A stretch of DNA of 8,581 bases from Clostridia bacterium (GCA_017471125.1 JAFUWR010000057.1:1-8581); one strand, 5' to 3'. Shown: positions 1 through 6,831, counted from the first letter of the stretch. Program-made: numbers and translations. The notes: generated from the letters alone by a model not told the origin.

Positions 1-256
1 CCTGCAATTGACCGTTCACCCCCTGTCCGGCCATGGGCAGGCCCGCCGGCATCTCGGTGGTCAGGATCTTATCCTTGTTTGCGTACAGGGCAAAGTTGTC
101 CTTCGGGTCCGTGGGGGTATCCTCTGTCACATTCCCCAGGACTTCCGGGTCCATCCAGGGCGTTCCGGTGGTGTAATCGATCTCTTCCGCAAAAACCGGC
201 AGCGCAAGGCTCAGGAGCATTGCCGCCACGACAAGAATGCTGAGCGCCTTTTTCAT
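1..256 (-). CDS. Secreted M13 (neprilysin/PepO-like) metallopeptidase, N-terminal 85 codons only
   Basis: The reading frame starts at the ATG at 256-254 and leaves the window still open, so the catalytic zinc domain is not visible. Residues 1 to about 23 form a clear signal peptide: MKKA, a hydrophobic core, then a likely cleavage after VFA. The mature start contains PWMDPEVLGNVTEDTPTDP followed by KDNFALYANKDKILTTEMPAG. This matches the start of M13 family zinc peptidases, where a D(F/L)Y.YVN..W....IP.G segment opens the domain. M13 enzymes cleave short peptides outside the membrane; this one should be exported or lipid-free secreted. A strong GGAGGAG site lies six bases before the ATG. It is the last visible gene of the leftward operon, 57 bases after the small membrane protein gene. 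The family call rests only on the N-terminal segment; HExxH and the downstream Glu ligand cannot be checked here. Confidence 0.8.
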   Translation of the reverse strand, partial: MKKALSILVVAAMLLSLALPVFAEEIDYTTGTPWMDPEVLGNVTEDTPTDPKDNFALYANKDKILTTEMPAGLPMAGQGVNGQLQ

Positions 257-313
257 ATTTTTCTCCTCCAAATCATTTTTCGGTATGTGCAGTTCTTCAA
301 GCCGGTCCGTTCC

Positions 314-517
314 TTACTTCTTAACCTTCTTCCTCGCGGTGAGCACATCCGAGACGGTCAGAACCAGCGGGGTCCAGACGACCCAGCGCCAGTCCGGGGC
401 AAAGGGCTTCTTATCGATCAGCGACAGGATAAACTACACCAGGAGCGCGCCTCCACCGCAGACGAGAATGTCCAGGATGATACCCAAAATCATATTCTTC
501 TTCATCAGATTGACCAT
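314..517 (-). pseudogene. Small two-helix membrane protein, interrupted by an in-frame TAG
   Basis: The frame begins at ATG 517-515 behind a good GAGAGGAG site and ends at TAA 316-314, giving 67 codons in all. Codon 28 is TAG (436-434). The frame resumes meaningful protein after the stop: FILSLIDKKPFAPDW, a second hydrophobic stretch WVVWTPLVLTVSDVL, and a basic tail TARKKVKK. The first helix (ILGIILDILVCGGGALLV) ends exactly at the TAG and would continue into FILSL, so the stop falls inside a membrane helix. Continuity on both sides, a good ribosome site and a sensible natural terminus suggest one gene with a single substitution. I do not recognise the family. It sits between the LURP-one-related gene (45 bases upstream) and the M13 peptidase gene (57 bases downstream). 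Alternatively it is a 27-residue hydrophobic peptide followed by noncoding sequence. Confidence 0.6.
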
Positions 518-562
518 AGTAAATCTCCTCTCGCAATTGCTTAATGTAGGTAGAGTTCAGTA

Positions 563-1165
563 TCAGTTCCCCGACGACGACGATGCGCTCGACGATGCCG
601 AGGCCTCCCTGTCCTTCATCATGTGCTGAAGGGTGACAAGGATGGCGATCACAATCGGCTCCAGCTCCGGCTGGTAAATATCGATGCTGTACTTGTCATG
701 GATCGAGAACAGCTTCTGGCCGATGACGGCGATGATGGAGCCGTTCTGATCGTAGAGCTCGAAGTTCAGGCCCGCAATATTGCCCTGGAGCTGCCAGCCC
801 AGTCCCTCGATGTTCGTGACATCCTTGATCAGGTGGAGCAGCTCATTGGAGATCTGGAACTTCATGCCGTCCGCCATGGTCACGAAGTGGCGCTCGTGCA
901 GCGTAAAGAGCTTTCTCTCGATGTGCGCCACCTGGTTCCCCTGAGCGTCGGTCACATCCGTCTTGTCATGGATGGAGGGAAATTTGGTGTTCGCCTCGTA
1001 GACGATGCGCTCCTGCGCATCGGTGATATCGATGTGCTTGTGGAGGGTGAAGACCTTCGAGGTGGTGAACAGGGAATAGGCCGGTTCGCCGAACCGCGCC
1101 ACGTTGTTGACGTTCGCGGCCTCCCCGGCCTCTCTGAAACGTTGGTACTTTGAAGTAACGCCCAT
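563..1165 (-). CDS. LURP-one-related (LOR/YxjI-like, tubby-fold) protein
   Basis: This encodes a 200-residue soluble protein with no signal peptide or membrane helix. It shows the family's repeated beta-strand pattern: FTLHKHIDITDAQERIVYEA, FPSIHDKTDVTDAQGNQVAH, KLFTLHERHFVTMADG, then LNFELYDQNGSIIAVIGQKL and FSIHDKYSIDIYQPELE, with a final helix (IVIAILVTLQHMMKDRE). In this family the 'druns of ...D..G..V' strands build a beta barrel around a central helix; the biochemical role in bacteria is not established, though tubby-like barrels can bind membrane lipids. The ATG at 1165-1163 was chosen because GGGAGAGG lies six bases upstream; an upstream in-frame start at 1210 would add 15 residues inside the intergenic hairpin region and lacks support. 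The C-terminus ends in a Ser/Ala low-complexity tail (ASASSSASSSSGN). It follows the S41 gene by 90 bases in the same operon. Confidence 0.82.
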   Translation of the reverse strand: MGVTSKYQRFREAGEAANVNNVARFGEPAYSLFTTSKVFTLHKHIDITDAQERIVYEANTKFPSIHDKTDVTDAQGNQVAHIERKLFTLHERHFVTMADGMKFQISNELLHLIKDVTNIEGLGWQLQGNIAGLNFELYDQNGSIIAVIGQKLFSIHDKYSIDIYQPELEPIVIAILVTLQHMMKDREASASSSASSSSGN

Positions 1166-1213
1166 TGTAACCTCTCCCTTTAACTGCGGCCCGTACAGGG
1201 CTGATTGCAAGTG

Positions 1214-1245
1214 GCCTTCCCCGGCAGCGCGCTGCCGGGGAAGGC
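1214..1245. other. Perfect 32-base palindrome between the S41 and LURP-one genes
   Basis: The left half GCCTTCCCCGGCAGCG and right half CGCTGCCGGGGAAGGC are exact reverse complements, so RNA from either strand can fold into a very stable GC-rich hairpin. In the leftward transcript it begins 11 bases after the S41 stop codon and ends about 49 bases before the LURP-one start. No U-run follows it on that strand, so it is not a canonical intrinsic terminator for the operon. On the plus strand a short GTTTTTA lies about eight bases beyond it, a weak match to a terminator for opposing transcription. A role in mRNA stability, processing or partial attenuation between the upstream and downstream halves of the operon is the best inference. 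Confidence 0.7.
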
Positions 1246-1255
1246 GTGCGAGTTT

Positions 1256-3238
1256 TTACTTCAGCGTGTGGAGGTACTCCACCAGCGCCTCGCGGTCGTA
1301 AAAGCTCTCCGGCCACATCAGCGGCACGTCGGGCTCGATGCCCTGGTCGATGTTGTAGAAGGAGCCGTTGCGCACGGTGGAGAGCTGCAGATTGCTGGAA
1401 ATCTGGAACAGCGTGCCGGAGGCGGTAGTGCAGGGCAGTACCGCGCAGCTGCCGCCGCCGCTGGTCTGGCCAATGATGGGCACCCGCTCGGACATTTTCA
1501 GCGCCGCGGGCACCAGGTTGCCGCAGGAGAAGGAGTTGGAGCTGGTCAGGCACCATACCTTGTAGCCCAGGGGCACCAGGGCCTTGTCATAGGAATTGTA
1601 CTCCTCGTTCAGCTCCAGGTCCGCGCCGATCCGCATGATGGTCTCCGCGCCGGTGAAGGTGTCCTTCAGTGCGATATTCGCCGTGCCGAGCACCATGGCG
1701 ACGACATACACCGCCGCGTTGGAGTCTCCACCGCCGTTGTTGGACAGGTCGATCACCACGTTTTTGATGGGGCTGTTCTCCCGGGTGATCTGCTTGTAGG
1801 CGTAGTTGAACAGCCGGATGGAGTCCGCTGGCTCCTTCTGGTCGAGGTTCAGCTCCGACGGATCCTTTCCTTCTGCGATGAGCTCCGTTAGCTGCGCCTG
1901 AAGCGCCTCCGGGTCGATAAACTCGATCTTAAACTCGTCAGCCTGGGGCTCGTCCATGTGATAGTAGTAGGACGCCTCCTGGCCGGTGAACACATCGAAG
2001 GTGATGAAGGCGGTGTCGCCGATCTCCTGGTACATGGGCATGCCGTCCGGGAAGGCGGCGCGCCGGGCGTTGGCGAAGAGCTCAGAGCTCTTGGAATGGC
2101 TGGAATTCGTATAGCCCATCTTGCTGATTGTGTCCAGAAAACTGCCGCCCGCCTCCGGATCCGACCGCCAGGAGCGCGCGTTGAAGCCGCTGTGCAGGTC
2201 GTCCAGATAGGTCATGCACAGTTGGGTGATGGCCGCGTCAACGTCCTCCGCCTTGGTGGAGGACAGTTTCCACCCCAAATTGGTGTTGGCCAGCAGCGAG
2301 CTGAAATCATTGATGTCATGCTCTGGCTTCAAACCGTAGAAGTTGTCCAGCAGCAGCATCAACTCGTAGTAGTTGAACTGCGCGAAGTCCCCGCTCATCT
2401 CCTGGGGCTCGGCCTGGTAGACCTCCTCCAACAGCCCGTCGCTCCCGAAAGGCATGGCGTACAGGCCGACGCCGTTGAACACGTAGCGCATATAGAGTGA
2501 GCCCATGAACAGGTCGTTCAGGGTTTGCAGGGGGATGTAGCATTCCCCGTCATGCTCCACGATGTCGATCCAGTAGTCCGACAGATTCAGGGAGACGGGG
2601 TCGCCCACGCGGTTGACCGACGCGGAGGATGCGGTGAAGAGGGATTCCGGCGCGGGCTGCCGGGAATTCATCGTATCAATCAGATACTGCTGTCCCTCCT
2701 CCGGATCCATCGTCGCCAGGGCGTCAAAAAGCGCGCCCATGTCGACCTCTACAGGCTCCGGCAGGTCGCTCATCGTCGCGGAGGCGGTCACGTCGGCCCT
2801 CTGGGTGAAGGAGTTGAAGTCCAGGAACCAAATGAGGTTGCTCTCGGTGTTCACCGACATGACGCTGTTCCGGTCGGTCCTGCTGACCGCGTAGATATGC
2901 TCGCCGTCTTGTTCCACCTTATAGGCGATGCCCTCGCGCTCCGCGCCTTTCACCAGCACCTCGGTGAGCAGGTCCATGTACTCGCTCAGCGCCACGTAGG
3001 GGATGTCGCCGCCGTTGACAAAGTACAGGGCGACCTCGCCGCGCTCGATTTCATCGTTGCCGAAATCCTTCACATAGGGGTAGACCTGCCGCTCCACTTC
3101 GGCCTCCGTTACGCCGAAGACCGCGTCGTCAGACTGCGGGGCCGCCTGCGCCTCGGCGTAGCCCGTCAGCGTAAGCGTCGCCATCACCAGCGTCAGCGCG
3201 AGGGCCAGGGTACGTTTGATCCATTGCTTCATGTTCAT
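1256..3238 (-). CDS. Secreted S41 family serine peptidase (C-terminal-processing/tricorn-like)
   Basis: This encodes a 660-residue protein. Residues 1 to about 30 are a signal peptide (KQWIKR, a Leu/Ala-rich core, then GYAEA), so it acts outside the membrane. Residues about 65-140 and 222-265 contain beta-rich segments (VNGGDIPYVALSEYMDLL; GECYIPLQTLNDLF) like copper-amine-oxidase N-terminal or stalk-type domains, possibly used for substrate or wall binding. The S41 core lies at about 400-640: VVIDLSNNGGGD (494-505), then LTSSNSFSCGN (564-574) with Ser571 as the likely nucleophile, and GQTSGGGSCAV (590-600). No PDZ domain is evident. The start ATG at 3238 has AAGGAGAGG just upstream; the in-frame open sequence further upstream overlaps the DUF5684 gene and does not look like protein. 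It sits 53 bases after the DUF5684 gene. The family is clear, the substrate unknown; processing of an exported or membrane peptide is inferred from the neighbouring transporter genes. Confidence 0.87.
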   Translation of the reverse strand: MNMKQWIKRTLALALTLVMATLTLTGYAEAQAAPQSDDAVFGVTEAEVERQVYPYVKDFGNDEIERGEVALYFVNGGDIPYVALSEYMDLLTEVLVKGAEREGIAYKVEQDGEHIYAVSRTDRNSVMSVNTESNLIWFLDFNSFTQRADVTASATMSDLPEPVEVDMGALFDALATMDPEEGQQYLIDTMNSRQPAPESLFTASSASVNRVGDPVSLNLSDYWIDIVEHDGECYIPLQTLNDLFMGSLYMRYVFNGVGLYAMPFGSDGLLEEVYQAEPQEMSGDFAQFNYYELMLLLDNFYGLKPEHDINDFSSLLANTNLGWKLSSTKAEDVDAAITQLCMTYLDDLHSGFNARSWRSDPEAGGSFLDTISKMGYTNSSHSKSSELFANARRAAFPDGMPMYQEIGDTAFITFDVFTGQEASYYYHMDEPQADEFKIEFIDPEALQAQLTELIAEGKDPSELNLDQKEPADSIRLFNYAYKQITRENSPIKNVVIDLSNNGGGDSNAAVYVVAMVLGTANIALKDTFTGAETIMRIGADLELNEEYNSYDKALVPLGYKVWCLTSSNSFSCGNLVPAALKMSERVPIIGQTSGGGSCAVLPCTTASGTLFQISSNLQLSTVRNGSFYNIDQGIEPDVPLMWPESFYDREALVEYLHTLK

Positions 3239-3265
3239 GATTTCCTCTCCTTTTCTATAGGTCGT

Positions 3266-3284
3266 GGCCCGCGCAGGGCGGGCC
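3266..3284. other. Short GC hairpin between the DUF5684 and S41 genes
   Basis: In the leftward transcript GGCCCGC and GCGGGCC form a seven-pair stem around a five-base loop, starting eight bases after the DUF5684 stop codon. No U-run follows, so it is not a canonical terminator. It resembles the larger palindrome after the S41 gene in position and may stabilise or segment the operon mRNA. Confidence 0.45.
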
Positions 3285-3291
3285 GGGGTTC

Positions 3292-3820
3292 TCATCGGTC
3301 GGGATGTCCCACATAGCGGGCGCGGCCAAAGCCCAGGATCAGGCGGGCGAGGGGCCCGAATATCAGGCACACGCCGAAGCCCACGCTCTTGCCGAAGGCC
3401 CTGGCCAGCCTCAGGGACTGTATGACACCCAGCACCAGCATGACGATGGCCAGCACCCCGGCGAGGATCATCCGCCAGTTTGCCACGTCCTGGCCGGAGG
3501 TCAGGATATTGGCGCAGAGCGTGCACACGATGAAAACCGCGCCCATCGCGCCGCTCCAGCAGATTTTAAACTCCACGATGATGTTGTAGATCGGGATCAG
3601 GGACTTCCAGCCGGGTTCGCCGGGCCTTGGCAAATATCTTCCAGTCGGCGATGGCCTGGAAGATGTACCACACGATGGCCACGGCGATGAACAGGCCAAT
3701 GGCGATGCCAACGATGGTGCCGCCCGCGGCGGCCTCCTGGGTGGTCAGGCCCTCCAGCGCGGTGTCGAGCGCAGCTTCGAGTTCAGCCGTTTCGGCAAGA
3801 GCATTGGGAAAGAGTATCAT
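3292..3820 (-). pseudogene. DUF5684-type membrane protein, frame broken by one extra base
   Basis: Two overlapping minus-strand frames make one protein. The first part runs from ATG 3820 (AAGGAG ten bases upstream) through a hydrophobic helix VGIAIGLFIAVAIVWYIFQAI to DWKIFAKA. The second frame then continues directly as GEPGWKSLIPIYNIIVEFKI and ends at TGA 3294-3292. Dropping one C from the CCC run (plus-strand GGG at 3622-3624) restores a continuous protein of about 175 residues. The rebuilt protein has the DUF5684 hallmarks: WKIF.KAGE.GWKSLIPIYN, two central helices, then RLARAFGKS and a C-terminal LILGFG.A.YVG. The family has about four helices and no known biochemical role. It lies 34 bases after the permease gene and 53 before the S41 gene. 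The lesion is either a real mutation or an error in a short homopolymer. Without correction the product would stop after 84 residues. Confidence 0.85.
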
Positions 3821-3854
3821 GGTTTCGTTCTCCTTTCAGAAATGTAATGGTTCG

Positions 3855-5330
3855 TCAGCGCTTGTCCTTATCTATGAATTCAAGCGTGATCGTCGAAAGC
3901 GCCGCGAAGGCCAGCACGAACAGGACCAGCGTGAGCCAGTAGCCCATGATGTTGTCCCGGGTGTTGTCGTAGTCGGGATTGTAGCTGGCGTCGGCGATCC
4001 TGTTTTGCAGGATGTCTTTGACCCGGTCCTCGCCAATCAGGTTCACCAGGTCGCCCACGGTGGTGGTGTAGGTGTAGCTCTGATCTCTGAACGACTTCAT
4101 GGTCTCGCTGCCGGTCACCAGGTCGATCAGGTCGCGCACGTAGACGTCCTTGCCCAGTGTGACATCCTTGTACTTTTCAAGCAGCCCCTCCGCGTTGAGC
4201 AGGTCCAGCACGTCGCCCACGGTGGTGGTGGGGACGACCTGCACCTCGGACAGGCCAGTCATGACCTCATCGTCCGAAAGCAGCGTGTCGAGTATCGCGC
4301 CGATGCTGATGCCGGGGCCATCCAGTTTGATCTGATAGTCCATGATGGCCTTGAGGCTGTCCTCATCGCGCACAGAGCGCAGTATATCGGCGGCGGACAT
4401 ATTCTCCAGCACATGCTCCTGCTCGAAGGCCTGGAAGGCGTCGCCCTGCATCATGTCGCCGATCTCGCCCAGCTGGAAGGCCCGGGTCAGCTGCGTGTCG
4501 CGCAGCTTCTGGAGGGCGGGCAGGTCCCCGTTCTGGAGGAAGTCGGCCACCTGGCCCACGGTGACGGTGGCGCTGAATTCCTTGCCACGCATCTTATTGA
4601 GCTGGTTCCAGATGGTCATCACCGGGCGGCCGTTGTAATCGCCCTGGGCCGCGATGACCTTCAGGGCTGGGTTTGAGATGGTGAAGGGCGTGATGTAGGA
4701 GGTCCAGCCCGGCAAGCTCAGCATGCCGTCGGAGAACACCAGCTGAAAGATCAGCACGAAGGGCATGATGGTCATGGCGGTGGTGGTGGTGCGGGCCAGC
4801 GAGGAGATCCACAGCGACATCATGTCCGAGGCGTAGGTGATCAGGAACAGCGATACGCCGAAGTCCACGATCATCCACGGCGTGAACAATCCCTCCGCCG
4901 GGTACTGGACGCCCACGGCCTTGGTCACGTAAAGCGTCACCGCGGTCTGCATCAGACACAGCAGCGCCTGATACATCATGTGGGAGACGATGTAGGAGGA
5001 AATATGCATGCCCGAGCGGTGCTCGCGCTTGATGACGTCCCGCTCGCGGCAGATGACCTGTATGGAGTTGAAGCAGCCGTTCCATATGCACACCATGACC
5101 ATGGCGAAGCCGCCCATCAGCGTGCCCTCCATGTTGATGAACAGCCGGTTGCGAATGACCATGCCCACCAGCCCCGCGATCAGCGCCGCCATGGGCAACA
5201 CCTTCCAGTCGCTCTGGTAGACGAACATCACCAGCTGCCGGGCGAAGTAGATGCCGATCTGGCCGATGCGCCCGCGGTGACGGGCCTTGAACAGGCGTCC
5301 GGAATCCCTTTTCACATTCATCTCAGCCAT
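3855..5330 (-). CDS. ABC-2/ABCG-like permease with large extracytoplasmic repeat insert
   Basis: This encodes a 491-residue membrane subunit that pairs with the ATPase encoded one base upstream. Residues 1-42 are basic and cytoplasmic. Helices are visible at about 43-60, 70-92, 110-136, 151-177 and 184-206, and a last helix at 461-485 ends in FIDKDKR. The ICRERDVIKREHRSGMH segment (93-109) matches the cytoplasmic loop after helix 2 of ABCG/White-type permeases, where a conserved E.....E.....Y pattern contacts the ATPase. Between helices 5 and 6 lies an extracytoplasmic domain of about 250 residues, the place where ABCG proteins have their large loop; here it carries a seven-fold repeat (listed separately). 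The ATG at 5330 is chosen because GAGGAGG lies nine bases upstream, inside the end of the ATPase gene; ATG 5321 is a weaker choice. Transport direction is presumably export. The substrate is not evident. Confidence 0.86.
   Translation of the reverse strand: MAEMNVKRDSGRLFKARHRGRIGQIGIYFARQLVMFVYQSDWKVLPMAALIAGLVGMVIRNRLFINMEGTLMGGFAMVMVCIWNGCFNSIQVICRERDVIKREHRSGMHISSYIVSHMMYQALLCLMQTAVTLYVTKAVGVQYPAEGLFTPWMIVDFGVSLFLITYASDMMSLWISSLARTTTTAMTIMPFVLIFQLVFSDGMLSLPGWTSYITPFTISNPALKVIAAQGDYNGRPVMTIWNQLNKMRGKEFSATVTVGQVADFLQNGDLPALQKLRDTQLTRAFQLGEIGDMMQGDAFQAFEQEHVLENMSAADILRSVRDEDSLKAIMDYQIKLDGPGISIGAILDTLLSDDEVMTGLSEVQVVPTTTVGDVLDLLNAEGLLEKYKDVTLGKDVYVRDLIDLVTGSETMKSFRDQSYTYTTTVGDLVNLIGEDRVKDILQNRIADASYNPDYDNTRDNIMGYWLTLVLFVLAFAALSTITLEFIDKDKR
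3987..4565 (-). repeat. Seven tandem protein repeats of about 28 residues within the permease loop
   Basis: Permease residues 256-448 contain seven spaced units that begin VTVGQVADFL, FQLGEIGDMM, MSAADILRSV, ISIGAILDTL, TTVGDVLDLL, VYVRDLIDLV and TTVGDLVNLI. Taking the Gly position of the motif, units start at residues 259, 288, 314, 344, 372, 399 and 426, so the spacings are 29, 26, 30, 28, 27 and 27. Each unit continues with a second amphipathic stretch, such as LPALQKLRDTQL, SLKAIMDYQIKL or TMKSFRDQSYTY. The consensus is roughly T-V-G-D-[VIL]-x-D-[LF]-[LIV], then a helix, then a short strand. The DNA is too diverged to score as a nucleotide repeat, so this is an old protein-level repeat. 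A solenoid fold is inferred. Confidence 0.75.
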
Positions 5331-5331
5331 G

Positions 5332-6684
5332 TTACGCCACCTCCTCGGCATACTTCATCACGAACTCGTCGGCCAGGCCGTCGCCGCCCTCCTCCACGCG
5401 GTTGACGGACTTGACGATCTTCTCCATGCTGTCGCGCCCGAAGAATTTCCGGGCGTCCTCGATGCTGCCGTAGAAGGCCAGCCGTCCCGTGCGGGCGCTG
5501 TCCTTCGCCAGCACGATCACGTCGTCAAACAGATCGATCACGCGGTCCGGGGTGTGGGTGATGACGATGACGATCTTTCCGGTGTCCGCGATCTTCCGAA
5601 GCTGCTCGAACAGCTCACGAGCCATCACGCCATCCAGGCCCGAATCCGGCTCGTCGAGTATGAACAGCGAGGGGTTGGAGATGAACTCCATCGATATGGA
5701 AAGGCGCTTCTTCTGCCCGCCGGAGAGCTTCTCCACCAGGTTGTGCTGCACCGGGGTGAGGCCGAATATCTCCATGACCTCCTCCACCCGCGCCCTGCGG
5801 TCGGCGGCGCTCACGTCCATGGGCAGGCGCAGCTTGGCCGCGTCCATCAGGGTGTTGATGACGGTGTTCTTGCCCCGCATCATCTCGCTCTGGGGCACGA
5901 AGCCCACCTCATACTGCATCTTCTTGTACTGGGTGTACATGTTGCTGCAGTTGAGCATGACCTCGGCGTTGGCCTTCTCGTAGCCGTTGACAGCGTTCAA
6001 AAACGTGGTCTTGCCCGCGCCGGAGCCGCCCAGCAAGAGGACCATGTGGCCCTGGGGGATCGCCATGTGGATGTCGCGCAGCAGCACCTTTTTCTGGAAG
6101 TTTTCCACGACGGTGCGGTCCTTCAGGTTCACCGTCAGGCCCTCGTCCATGACGGCGGCGCTGCCCTGATGGGCCAGCTTCGCAAGCAGAGCCCTGATGT
6201 CCTCCACCTTCCAGGCGGGCTGGAATTTGTTGCTCCAGCCCCAGATGAGCAGCGGGAGCCAGCTGGTATAGCTGGTCAGGCACAGCAGCAGCCAGTACTT
6301 ATTGACGCCGTAGACCTCGATCAGGCCCAGGAATATGCGTATGCCGTAGAAAAAGCGCATGATGCGCACCGTGATCACCAGTATCGTGAGCAGCACGGCC
6401 GTTCCTGAGAGGGTTTCGCCCTGCTCATTTAAGACGAGAATGCCCGTGATGCTCAGCGCGACCATGGCCAGGGAGGTCAGAAAGACCATGCGGCCCTCGG
6501 ATTCCCGCCCGGCGCAGCGGGACAGCTGAAAGCTCCTGTAGCAGGGCACCAGCGCCCACTGCCATTTCAGGCCGGATTTCCTGAATACTCCCGCCAGGCC
6601 AACGATTTACAGCAGCATGAAGATCAAGGTCAGATCCGCTGTCGTCTCAAACAGCAGGTATGACGCAATGTTCAATGCCTTCAA
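5332..6684 (-). CDS. ABC transporter ATPase with N-terminal DUF5684-like membrane domain; in-frame TAA at codon 26
   Basis: The full frame from TTG 6684 has 450 codons, interrupted by TAA at 6609-6607 (codon 26). Numbering from the TTG, residues about 1-150 form a membrane domain with helices near 5-25, 67-85, 93-108 and 130-149. The ATPase domain follows with Walker A GGSGAGKTT (219-227), Q-loop VPQ (263-265), signature LSGGQ (320-324), Walker B LFILDEP (340-346), D-loop SGLD (348-351) and switch His377 (ITHTP). All catalytic motifs are intact. The EPDSGLD form and the permease type point to the ABCG class. The TTG start is supported by AAGGAG nine bases upstream and by good protein on both sides of the stop (LTLIFMLL, then IVGLAGVFRKSGLKWQW). 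If the stop is real, translation could restart at GTG 6549 or ATG 6489 and lose the first helix. The gene ends one base before the permease start, so the two are translationally coupled. Confidence 0.85.
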
Positions 6685-6693
6685 ATACCCTCA

Positions 6694-6699
6694 CTCCTT
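6694..6699 (-). promoter_or_regulatory. Ribosome binding site supporting the TTG start of the ABC ATPase
   Basis: AAGGAG on the minus strand lies nine bases before TTG 6684-6682. No comparable site precedes GTG 6549 or ATG 6489. It therefore favours the longer frame that contains the internal TAA. A GTG overlapping this site opens a different frame that soon stops at TGA. Confidence 0.6.
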
Positions 6700-6724
6700 C
6701 TGAATGTAAATACCAGTCTGATTC

Positions 6725-6754
6725 ATTATACAAATCATAGGTAAGGAAAAAAAG
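6725..6754 (-). promoter_or_regulatory. Candidate promoter of the leftward ABC/peptidase operon
   Basis: The minus strand has a perfect -10 box TATAAT at 6730-6725. Seventeen bases upstream lies a T-rich TTTTTT, a weak -35 match within a run of seven T. Transcription would start near 6717, leaving a leader of about 33 bases that contains the AAGGAG site. The surrounding sequence is much more AT-rich than the genes on either side. The poor -35 box would fit a promoter that needs an activator. Confidence 0.55.
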
Positions 6755-6794
6755 GGATGTTTCAGAAAGACACAACCGTTCCCGCGTCGCGCCC

Positions 6795-6823
6795 TTGTTT
6801 TTGGCTTTCCTATTGTTTATACT
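6795..6823 (+). promoter_or_regulatory. Candidate promoter of the XRE-receiver/kinase operon
   Basis: TTGTTT (6795-6800) and TATACT (6818-6823) are separated by exactly 17 bases, a good sigma-A type promoter. Transcription would start near 6830, leaving a leader of about 28 bases with an AGGAGAG ribosome site at 6846-6852, seven bases or so before the ATG at 6858. Confidence 0.6.
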
Positions 6824-6831
6824 TATGTATA
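6818..6831. promoter_or_regulatory. Candidate operator: TATAC-N4-GTATA inverted repeat
   Basis: The two five-base arms TATAC and GTATA flank TTAT and overlap the -10 box of the regulator promoter. A bound dimer here would block that promoter, which would suit autoregulation by the XRE domain protein encoded just downstream. A related TATACAAAT occurs at 6727-6735 overlapping the -10 of the opposite promoter, compared with TATACCAAT at 6828-6836. The arms are short and the region is AT-rich, so chance is possible. Confidence 0.35.

Noticed and set aside
314..517. Small membrane frame as a bacteriocin precursor peptide for the transporter
   Set aside because: It has two membrane helices and a basic tail but no double-glycine leader or Cys/Ser/Thr-rich core; a GGG in the helix is not a leader motif in context.
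3239..3526. N-terminal extension of the S41 peptidase frame by about 96 codons
   Set aside because: It overlaps the DUF5684 gene, is Arg/Pro-rich out-of-frame translation, and would bury the signal peptide that starts behind a good ribosome site at 3238.
3627..4676. Long plus-strand open frame of 349 codons opposite the permease and DUF5684 genes
   Set aside because: It is rich in His, Val, Asp and Gln without domain pattern, has no ribosome site, and mirrors GC-rich codons of clear minus-strand genes; it is a shadow frame.
5287..6408. Plus-strand open frame of 373 codons opposite the ABC ATPase
   Set aside because: The opposite strand encodes every ABC ATPase motif; this frame has shadow composition and no initiation signal.
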